A stretch of 64,000 nucleotides of DNA, taken from contig CM065810.1 of the NCBI GenBank assembly GCA_033398695.1, positions 144,151,858 through 144,215,857 of the forward strand, read 5' to 3'. The DNA is from Orobanche coerulescens (lineage: Eukaryota > Streptophyta > Magnoliopsida > Lamiales > Orobanchaceae). The notes beneath the pieces were generated by a model. The model saw only the letters and a list, made by a program, of their open reading frames with translations, was not told where the DNA came from and did not search any database. The first letter of the stretch is position 1; each line of letters opens with the position of its first letter. Positions 55,710 to 64,000 of this stretch are shown here, in pieces. A program made the position numbers and the translations under genes.

Positions 55710-57393
55710 ATGGATGCCGGAGGAAACCGTGGTCGTGGTCGTGGTCGTGGCCGTGGGCGCGGCCGAGAACGTGGGGCAGCCGGTGGGGCGGCCACGTCGC
55801 ATTCTTCGGGAGCCGGCAGTTCGTGTGACCGTCACAGTCATGCTTCTTCTCAGGAGCGCGCCGATCTTGGTATTGCGGCTGTTATGCAGCAAATGGTTAA
55901 CCAGATGGCGGCTATAGCTCAAGTGGTCCAGAACCCTGATCAGGCCCACGCTAATCGGGGCGGAGCGGGTCGCTGGCTTCAGGATGTCATCAAGATGCAT
56001 CCTCCTCAGTTCTCGGGAGCTTCGGACCCGATCGGCTGGGAAGGGTGGATCAAGGAGATATCCAAAGTCTTCACTGCTACCAATTGTCAGGGACCGTAAG
56101 GTCCCTATTGCTCAATACTTTCTCACGGGAGATGCTACAGATTGGTGGGAGGCCGTTAGTTTCAAAGATCATGTTGCTTCGTGGGCCGAGTTTCAGGAGT
56201 TGATGGAAACCGAGTATTGTCCGTGGCCGGTCAGACAGGCTCGAGTGCATGCTTTCTACGATGCCCAACCTCGGGATATTCCCGTATCCCAAGCCATTGC
56301 TGATTTCAATAAAGAGTTGGGTTATGTGAAGACCCAAGTTGTCGCTGAGAGCGACAAAATTTTCCATTTTCCAGAGAATGAAGTCGCCATTCGGGACTAT
56401 ATGTCTGGACTTGTATGTACTACCCTGAAGGATTATCAGAGTCGAGCTCTTGCCTACGACATGTCGGTGACAGCCAGTGCGGCGGTTCGGGAGAGTAAGA
56501 AGCAGAAATCCGCCGGAAATTTTTCGGGTCACAGAGGTGGAGGCCAGCAGAAGTCTCAGTCTGTGAATATTCCTGGAGGTAATTCGGCTCGTTTCTCTGG
56601 GGGCTATCGGGGTACTGCCGGTGCCTCCGTTCGGGATGCCAAATGCTTTAACTGCGGCGAGCCGGGCCATCGGAACCGGGAGTGTCCTCGTCCGCCTCTA
56701 ACTTGTCACACTTGTGGTCAGTCGGGCCACAAGGCCTTCTTTTGTGAGCGGGTAAGAAAGCTTCCTGGTGCTCAGGCTTCTTTTCCAGCACCTTTGGAGC
56801 CAAGTGTGAATCAGGGTTCTTTTGCTCCGCCGCCACCTCCGAGTGCCGGTCGAGGTAGGGGTCGGGGTCAGCCCGCTAGAGGAGGAGCTTCCAGTGTCGG
56901 CTCTGCCCAGCCGCGTATCTACGAGATGAGGAGGGCCGATGACCCAGCAGCTACTGTGGCGACAGGTACCGTTCATATTCATTCTCATCCTGTCAGTGTG
57001 CTTTTCGATTCTGGTGCTACACATTCGTTCATATCGCTGGGGTGTGTGCGCCGTTTGAGTCTCGACTGTTTGTCGCCTTGCGAGTCTTTCATCGTTAAAC
57101 TTCCTAGCGGTGACAGGATCGTTGGCGATCGAGAGGTCCGAGACTGTTCTGTGTTTATTTGTGAGAGAGCCTGGCTCTCTAATCTTATCGTTGTTGATAT
57201 TGAGGGTGAGGATCTAATTCTCGGGGATGATTGGCTCGAGCGGCATGGCGCAATCATGAACTACCGCACGAGAATCATCACTATGTTAGCCGAGGATGGC
57301 ACCGAGCACTCGTTCGCGGGGCGAAAGAGGGGAAACCAGAAGTTCGTTATTAATGCCTTGAAGGCGATGAGTCTCTGCGAAAGGGGTGTCTGA
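55710..57393 (+). pseudogene. gag: Gypsy C gag and protease
   Basis: ATG 55710 gives MDAGGNRGRGRGRGRG, a basic Gly/Arg start. A frameshift near 56090 separates this from the rest. The second frame shows the capsid part (ATDWWEAVSFKDH, WAEFQELMETEY) and two full CCHC knuckles, CFNCGEPGHRNREC (from 56644) and CHTCGQSGHKAFFC (about 56703-56745). A Pro/Gly/Arg-rich linker leads to the aspartic protease (VLFDSGATHSFI, Asp at 57007-57009; VVDIEGEDLILGDDWL). The frame ends at 57391-57393 through a second shift. One fused gag-protease frame is normal for this clade. Confidence 0.92.
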
Positions 57394-58166
57394 GTTCTTG
57401 GTGCTATGCCTTAAAGACGGAAAAGGGTGGAGTCGAGCTTCCGTCGATTCCAGTCGTTAATGAGTTTCCTGATGTTTTTCCTGACGAGTTACCGGGATTG
57501 CCACCGGATCGTGAGGTCGAGTTTGCTATAGAGTTGGAGCCGGGCGCGGCTCCTGTTTCGAAGGCGCCGTATCGCATGGCACCTTCAGAGATGTCAGAGT
57601 TGAAGAAGCAGTTGAGTGAGCTTCTTGAATCGGGGTATGTTCGACCGAGCGCCTCGCCTTGGGGCGCGCCGGTCCTGTTTGTGCGGAAGAAGGATAGTTC
57701 ACTACGTTTGTGTATCGACTATCGCGAACTAAACAAGGTAACCATCAAGAACAAGTATCCTCTGCCGAGGATTGATGATTTGTTCGATCAGTTACAGGGA
57801 GCTGCGGTATTCTCGAAGATTGATTTGAAATCGGGGTACTATCAGCTTCGGGTGAGAGAGTCCGACGTGCCGAGAACAGCTTTTCGGACGAGATACGGAC
57901 ATTATGAGTTTGTAGTTATGCCTTTCGGGTTAACTAACGCGCCGGCGGTGTTCATGCAGTTGATGAACAAAGTCTTTATCGAGTATTTGGATAAGTGTGT
58001 CGTCGTCTTCATTGACGATATTCTTATTTATTCGAGGAACGAGGAAGAGCATGCCCATCATTTGCGGGTAGTGTTAGACATTTTGAGGACCGAGCAACTC
58101 TATGCGAAGTTCTCGAAATGTGAGTTCCGTGAAGGAAGTGATGTTTTGGGTCACGTGATTTCGTAG
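57394..58166 (+). pseudogene. Gypsy C reverse transcriptase
   Basis: Includes [96 protein letters not shown] and catalytic FIDD (codons 58008-58019). All core RT blocks are present in one frame from 57498. It ends at a TAG (58164-58166), after which reading continues with small indels. Confidence 0.93.
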
Positions 58167-58396
58167 GGAGTTCGAGTGGATCCGCGAAAATTGAGGCGGT
58201 GTTGGATTGGACATCGCCACAAATGTGAAGGAGGTCCGTAGTTTCTTGGGTTTGGTGGCTACTACCGTAGGTTCGTGAGGTTTCTCAAAACTAGCTCGGC
58301 CACTTACTCGATTGCTCCATAAATCAGAAGTTCATCTGGACCGATGAGAAGCGATCGAGTTTCGAGGAGTGAAGAAGCGTTTGACTTCAGCCGGTC
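58167..58396 (+). pseudogene. Gypsy C RT-RNase H connection, clustered micro-indels
   Basis: Recognisable pieces (VRSFLGL, YRRFVR, KFIWTDE) lie in all three frames. Several small deletions fall within 230 bp, in contrast to open frames on both sides. Confidence 0.8.
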
Positions 58397-58792
58397 TTGG
58401 CGTTGCCATGTGGCAACGAGGATTCGCCGTTTATAGCGATGCTTGGTCGTGGTCTTGGGTGCGTATTAATGCAGCACGGCAAAACCATTGCCTATGCGTC
58501 GAGACAGTTAAGGCCGTATGAACTTAACTACCCTACTCACGATTTGGAGTTAGCGGCGGTAGTCTTTGCACTCAAGATCTGGCGTCACTATCTTTTCGGC
58601 TCTACATGTCAGATTTTTACCGATCACAAAAGTCTGAAATACATATTTACTCAGCGGGAGTTGAATATGAGGCAGAGGAGGTGGTTAGAGCTGATTAAAG
58701 ATTATGACCTTGAAATTCTTTATCATCCGGGCAAGGCGAACGTCGTGGCCGATGCCTTGAGTCGGAAACCGATTGCGTTGCGAACGCTTTAG
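58397..58792 (+). pseudogene. Gypsy C RNase H
   Basis: [51 protein letters not shown] and [10 protein letters not shown] are the conserved blocks. The N-terminal catalytic Asp block (YSDA) is disturbed by a micro-indel at about 58440. The frame ends with a TAG at 58790-58792. Confidence 0.9.
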
Positions 58793-58825
58793 GTCCTTAC
58801 GCCTCAGTCTGAGCTTCGGCGGGCT

Positions 58826-60160
58826 TTGATCGGGTTAGATGTTGAGGTTTTGTTGCCTGGAGCTGTCGGGCAACTTTGTGCTTTAGAGATTTCGTCGTCC
58901 TTGATCGATGAAATTAAGCTGAAACAATCAGAGGACCCGATGATTACTCAAATCCGAGAGAACGTCCTTAAAGGAAAGTCTCCTGGATTTGTGATTCACG
59001 AAGATGGTGTTTTGAGATTCCAGAGTCGGCTTTGTGTGCCGAACGATCCAGAGTTACGACAGAGTATTTTGCGTGAGGCCCATTCCACACCTTATTCCGT
59101 TCATCCTGGTTCGAGTAAGATGTATAAGGACCTGAGGAGGAACTTCTGGTGGAATGATATGAAGGAGGAGGTCGCACAGTTTGTAGCGAGATGTTTGACG
59201 TGCCAGCAGGTCAAAATCGAGCATCAACGACCGGCTGGGTTATTGCAGTCACTTCCCGTTCCGGAATGGAAATGGGAAGACTTATCGATGGATTTCATTA
59301 CGAGTTTGCCAAGATCGAGGTCGGGCATGAACATGGTATGGGTGATTGTTGATCGTCTGACCAAGTCGGCACATTTTCTGGGCATCAAGGACACTTGGGG
59401 CCCGGAGAAGTTAGCTCGTGTGTTTATCGCGCAGATTGTGAGACTTCACGGTACTCCGAAGTCTATTGTTTCAGATCGTGATGGCCGTTTCGTATCGCAC
59501 TTTTGGCAGGCGGTGCATAAGGCGTTAGGTACCCGTTTGCATTTGAGTACCTCTTTTCATCCCCAGTCAGATGGACAGTCGGAACGCACCATCCAGACAT
59601 TCGAGGACATGTTGCGTGCTTGTGCCCTCGATTGGAGTAGCGACTGGGAGGAGCATTTGCCATTGATCGAATTCACGTACAACAATAGTTGGCACGCGTC
59701 GATTCGGATGGCACCGTATGAGGCACTTTATGGGCGGCGATGTCGATCGCCGATTTGTTGGAATGAGGCGTCCGATTTGGTCGGGACCGAACCGGATGTC
59801 GTTTTAGAGACGAGACGGAAGATAGAATTAATTCGAGAACGGATGTTGGCGCCTGCAGTCGGCGAAGTCATATGCGATGTTCGTCGTCGACCTTTAGAAT
59901 TCGAGGTGGGGGACCACGTTTTCTTTGAAGGTGTCGCGGCGAAGCGAATTTTCCGTTTCGGGAAAAGGGAAGTTGAGTCCGAGATTTATTGGACCCTTCG
60001 AGATTCTCGAGCGAGTCGGTGGGTTGGCATACCGTTTGGCGTTGCCCCATTACGAGTCATGTTCATAGCGTTTTCATGTTTCCCGGTGAGGAAATACGTC
60101 CGGACCCTAGTCACATCATCGATTATGATGAGATTGACGTCGCGAGGATATTACTTTTGA
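58826..60160 (+). pseudogene. Gypsy C integrase
   Basis: The zinc finger ([23 protein letters not shown]) is followed by the core with Asp in MDFITSLP (59291-59293), Asp in SDRDGRF (59474-59476) and Glu in QSERTIQ (59582-59584). [19 protein letters not shown] follows. From about 59930 the frame no longer gives the expected GPF/Y module, because of indels; the rest is read in shifted frames. All three catalytic acids are intact. Confidence 0.92.
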
Positions 60161-60320
60161 GGAGCGCCCTTTGAAGATTTTGGAACATCGGGAGAAACTA
60201 CTGAGGCATAAGACCATCCCTTTGGTCAAGGTGCAGTGGTAGAGACACGGTGTCGAGGAGGCAATGTGGGAGACCGAGGATAGCATGCGTGCTAGGTACC
60301 CGGAGTTGTTTGTTTCTTAA
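60161..60320 (+). pseudogene. Gypsy C chromodomain-like tail
   Basis: LRHKTIPLVKVQW is followed by a TAG (near 60240), then RHGVEEAMWETED and RARYPELF, ending with TAA at 60318-60320. It matches the tail of Gypsy B (29446-29600), including the VEEA-W-E-E pattern typical of these chromodomains. Confidence 0.85.
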
Positions 60321-60336
60321 GTTTCGGGACGAAACT

Positions 60337-60355
60337 TGTTTTTAGAGGGGTAGAA
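60337..60355 (+). other. Polypurine tract of Gypsy C
   Basis: AGAGGGGTAGAA directly precedes the 3' LTR start at 60356. Confidence 0.85.
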
Positions 60356-62571
60356 TGTAATATCCGCATTTTTCTTTCCCTTGTATTTTTCTTTTTCGGC
60401 GTATTTCCCGATAGTAGTGACCCTTGTGTATCTTTCAGTGTATCTTTCCTATTATCTATGGATTTTATTCCCATTATTGTCTTGCGGAACCGCCGTTTCG
60501 GGGTTGCCGTGGATCCATTCTACGTTATGATGCCTGTTGAGATGTTCCGTTTGATGTTTCGTTCACATTCCTGTGTTTTTGGACCGTTCATATTTCGTAC
60601 CTAGCGCACGCTACTCTTTCTGCATAGCGCACGCTACGTTTGTTCCGTAGCGCGCGCTAGCGAGTAGCCCTGGGAGTGGCAGTGTTGTTTTTCCAGCCTT
60701 CTGGACCAGCGTATTAGCGCACGCTACATATGCTAGCGCACACTAATGTCGAGAGGCTAGCGCACGCTGATGATGCCCGGTAGCGTGCGCTAGCGTGAGT
60801 GTCCAGTACTGGACAGTTTACTACTGAACCCGGTCAGGTGCCAGTTAGCGCACGCTACGCTTGTATGGTAGCGCACGCTAACAGATCAGTTAGCGCACGC
60901 TACGCTTGTATGGTAGCGCACGCTAACGTATCAGGTAGGTTCTGGGCAGTTGCCTCTGGACTCGGATGATGTCCAGGTAGCGCACGCTATTGGTCGATAG
61001 CGCGCGCTACCGAGAGGTTATTAGCGCACGCTACGTTTCGAGTAGCGCACGCTAACGGCCAAAAGTCTGGCTACTGGACTGGACGCTAACTAGTTTGGCC
61101 TGTAATTTTTCCCCGTTAGCGCACGCTAACCTTAAGGATTAGCGCACGCTAACACTCCCTGGCTATATAAACCAGGGAGTTGACCGAGATAGTCACAAAT
61201 TGTTATTTCTCTCCTTCTTCCGCGGCCGAGCGACTCCAGAGGCGATTTGAGGCGATTTTCTTCTTCCAATCACTTCAGAGATTCTTTTGCTTGAATTCTT
61301 GGTGTAGATTAACATCATCCACTTGTGTTTCTCATCCTAAATCCAAGGTAATCTCGTAGAACCCTACTTTTGGATAATTTGGGGGTTTTGGGATTTTCTT
61401 CCGATCCGTTTCGTTTTGTCGATGGATTCATGATGAATATGATTAATCTTGTTGGTATTCTTAGTTTCCCTACGGATTCATGGTATATTTCGTGATTTTT
61501 ACGGAATCGAGAGGGTTTGGTTGTGGTCCGCCCTCGTTGTTGTTTATATACGAATATACATGAATCGTAGGCGGGTTTTCGGGTGTATTCCAATTCCGTA
61601 TTCGTTTAGAAATGGTTGTGATTGTATTCTTCGAATCGTTAGGTTCGGTTTCATTGGTTCCTAGCGTTCGTCGGTGACCTTCCTTTCATTCTTCGCGTCG
61701 TCATTAATTCAAGGCAAGTATTTTTGGAAACCTTTATGCTTAACATGAAATGGTAATGTATGTTGTGTGTGCTATACTCACCCTGGGAGGGTCCGACGGG
61801 GCCTCGGGGGAATCTATGACTTCACTCTGGATTCATGAGTTTGTTTCGCTAGCCAGCTCGGGAGGGTCCTTAGAGGCCTCGGGTGGGATTCGTGGCTTCG
61901 TCCCGGTCTGGCGATGCACATGCGTGATTTGTTTTATGAAATGGCCAGCTCGGGAGGGTCCTTAGAGGCCTCGGGTGGGATTCGTGGCTTCGTCCCGGTC
62001 CTAGGCAAATTGTTGACTGTTTGTTTCCGGAAAAGACATGTCTGGTTTTGACTTTTGAAAATGATATTGGTGCATGTACTATGAAATGTGTAAGCGATTG
62101 GTTTGCTTTGACTACTTGTACTAGCGTAATTGCTAACCCCTTTGGGGACCCGTTTTGGGGAAATTCTTGTTATGGATTTCAGGTCATAATTATCCGGACA
62201 AGCGAGCACCGGGACAGTACGAGGATGTTGGTCAAGGCCGTTGACATGTGCATTTGGGTCGTCTTATTTCCTTTGTCTAATTCGATATGGTTGTTTCCTA
62301 TATTTCTAAACTTATAGATTGTACTCGCGAGTACTTAGGCTTTTTCCTTTCTGGTTATATTTAGACTTCGTTGGAGTTACCCTATTTGTCGGTTGATGTT
62401 TATTATGCCGGTTGTACCGGGCGTGTTGTTTTATGTTCTTGTTGTTAATAATATTGTCTCCTTGCTAACCGAGACGGTTAGTCGAGAGGTGTTCTCTTGT
62501 GTTAGCCTGGTGGATTCCATGTAGGGGTCCACGGCGCTGTAATACACCTCGAATATCTTGGGGGTGTTACA
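60356..62571 (+). repeat. 3' LTR of Gypsy C
   Basis: TGTAATATCCGC...GGGGTGTTACA; 2,216 bp, about 1% different from the 5' LTR by eye. Motif array at 60602-61153 and TATA hairpin at 61155-61179. Followed by TSD AAATC. Confidence 0.95.
60602..61153 (+). promoter_or_regulatory. U3 dyad-motif array of Gypsy C 3' LTR
   Basis: The same array as at 53484-54056 with one motif fewer near its start. The first motif is intact here (TAGCGCACGCTA) but altered in the 5' LTR. Confidence 0.8.
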
Positions 62572-62576
62572 AAATC

Positions 62577-63205
62577 AGCACAAAATTAGGTAACTAACCT
62601 CTTGGAAATGAAGAACAAACACCCAAGACTTCAAGAACACACTCCAACTTCCAAACACTAAGCTCCAATCCAAGATACAAAGCTCCAAGACAAGATGGAA
62701 GGGGATAATATCGACTTAGGAAGACAGGGAGATGATTTTGTTGGGAGAAAACTCGAGTTTGGATCGTGCAAAAATGAAAGATAAGGCATGTCTTTATAAT
62801 CTACATTTTTCATTACGTACATTATCAACAGAGGATAACGTACGTTAGAACCTTTTACGTACGCTAACACATGAGTTTTACGTACGTAACAATCCTCCAG
62901 AAGCTACTGCCTCAACACACACACCCCTTTACGTACGTTGCCAGAAAGCAGTACATAATCTCACCTGCATTACGTATGCTATAGCATAAGTATTACGTAC
63001 GTAATGCCCGATGACTTGGCTGTCTCAAAAGGCCAAATATCCAGATCTTACATGGCCCTACACGCCGAAAGTCGAGATGAGATCGGATTCCCTATATTAC
63101 GTATGTAACCAAAGACATTTTACGTACGTAATAGAGCACATTTAACATACGTTAAGCAACAGAAGTAGCGTACGTTAACTACTAAGGACTTAGCCAAAAA
63201 ATGCA
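62577..63205 (-). repeat. Old family-B LTR, right part
   Basis: Continues the LTR of 51420-53238 after the Gypsy C insertion. It matches 36440-37020 of the Gypsy B LTR: AAGCTCCAA, AAAACTCGAGTTTGG, then the TTACGTACGTAA motif array (62813-63178). Similarity fades after about 63205, before the expected LTR end, so the U3 start is lost or too diverged. Confidence 0.8.
62813..63178 (-). promoter_or_regulatory. U3 dyad-motif array of the old family-B LTR
   Basis: About ten TTACGTACGTAA, AACGTACGTTA or TAGCGTACGTTA motifs survive although the surrounding LTR has diverged considerably from 36674-36992. Confidence 0.65.
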
Positions 63206-64000
63206 ATTCTCCATACAACATCTAACAATCAAACTGTTGGCCACTAAGTATATAGAATACAGCTTGGAAAGTGTTTAATCAACAAGCCGTACGATTTTTA
63301 AATAAGAGTGCGTAGCGGAAGTATGTTAAAGTAAGTTGCTGTAAATACAACAACTAGATTTTCTCCTGTTAGTTTGGTGCGTAAAGGGTATGCAATGTAT
63401 ACTTATGAAATAATCATAGTAATGAAAACAATAAGTGCAGAAGGTAAATGACACGATATTTAAAGTGGTTCGAGGTAAATCCATCTACGTCCACTGGTCC
63501 TCCACTTAAAAATATTTAGTATAAACACTACATATACAACTACGTGTCTATAATCAAACCTATCCTTGTATCACTCACACAGATTGATACAAAGATTGCC
63601 ACTTTCAACCATTCACACAGATTGGTTAAAGCTTTCACTTGACTCGCTTCTTCACACATAGTTCCAAAGCTTCGTCTTCAATGCAGATCCGTCACACACA
63701 GTTCAGGAAAAGCAAGGCTTTCTTCAGTCCACACAGGGCTGATGGTTTTCCTCAAATGTAAGAACAAGGGTTGAACAACAGCTTGACTTTCTTGAGCTTG
63801 AGCTGACGATGTGTTGTTCAAGGTTGAGCACTTGTATATTTCTTCTCTCAGGTAAGGCAGTATGCTTGAAGAAATATGATTGCTCTTGATATACTGTTCT
63901 TGTGATGTACACGAGTGTATCTCAGTATATCTCAGTTTGCTCAGTTTTCATATCTTGATCTAATGAATATTCGTGTATATCATTGTTGTTCTGATCTTCA
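63206..64000. other. Unassigned DNA, possibly edge of another retroelement
   Basis: GTGGTTCGAGGTAAATCC followed by CTACGTCCACTGG (about 63460-63500) resembles a segment common in plant Copia-type elements. Repeated CACACAGATTG and TTCACACA motifs follow. There are no paired LTRs in view and no long reading frame. Confidence 0.35.

Larger units (their letters stand above)
53239..62571 (+). mobile_element. Gypsy family C element, complete structure
   Basis: LTRs at 53239-55476 and 60356-62571 and the TSD AAATC at 53234-53238 and 62572-62576 define an intact 9.3-kb insertion. It has a tRNA-Met primer-binding site, gag with two zinc knuckles, protease, RT, RNase H, integrase, a chromodomain-like tail and a polypurine tract: a Tekay/Del-like chromovirus plan. 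LTRs differ at roughly 20 sites plus a few indels by eye (about 1%), so insertion is recent. The polyprotein is nevertheless broken by many small indels. Confidence 0.95.

Overview
The window is nuclear DNA of a flowering plant, most likely a eudicot. It is almost entirely transposable elements: two Ty1/Copia LTR retrotransposons, Ty3/Gypsy chromodomain elements of two related families, a hAT transposon carrying a transposase, a CACTA-type insertion and several MITEs. I recognise no intact host gene, tRNA, rRNA or CRISPR array. Target-site duplications (TSDs) fix the ends of most elements to the base.

Layout. 1-756: end of a hAT-like element, then AT-rich DNA. 757-11486: Copia element 1 (TSD GCAAC). 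It carries two later insertions: a 778-bp CACTA-like element (1995-2772, TSD GGT) in gag and a 3,035-bp hAT element (6202-9236, TSD GGCTGCAC) in the RNase H region. 11610-18974: Copia element 2, with 231-bp LTRs (TSD ATATT), a possible leader intron and a possible intron between gag and protease. 18975-24756: MITEs, non-autonomous hAT elements (19566-20182 and 22335-22903) and AT-rich DNA, including a possible decayed coding exon split by a hAT insertion. 24757-37191: minus-strand Gypsy family B arranged as LTR-internal-LTR-truncated internal. 37192-41819: unrecognised DNA and a PIF/Harbinger-like element (39434-41101) that carries an AT-rich tandem array of about 180-bp units. 41820-50618: minus-strand Gypsy C', an internally deleted non-autonomous derivative (TSD TATAT). 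51420-53238 plus 62577-63205: an old family-B LTR split by a young plus-strand Gypsy family-C element at 53239-62571 (TSD AAATC). 63206-64000: unassigned, perhaps the edge of another retroelement.

The coding elements follow the standard plan: gag with zinc knuckles, protease, then RT, RNase H and integrase, with integrase before RT in Copia and after RNase H, plus a C-terminal chromodomain-like segment, in Gypsy. Every polyprotein read here has frameshifts or stops, so no element looks autonomous as written. Element C is paradoxical: its LTRs differ by only about 1% by eye, yet its coding region has many micro-indels.

The most unusual signal lies in the U3 parts of the Gypsy LTRs. Families B and C both carry dense arrays of 12-bp dyad motifs (family C: TAGCG-2 nt-CGCTA; family B: TTACG-2 nt-CGTAA) just upstream of the TATA box, and the TATA box itself sits in or beside an inverted repeat. 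A second notable point is the apparent gag/pol split of Copia element 2 by an intron-like segment that looks like a 3' UTR.
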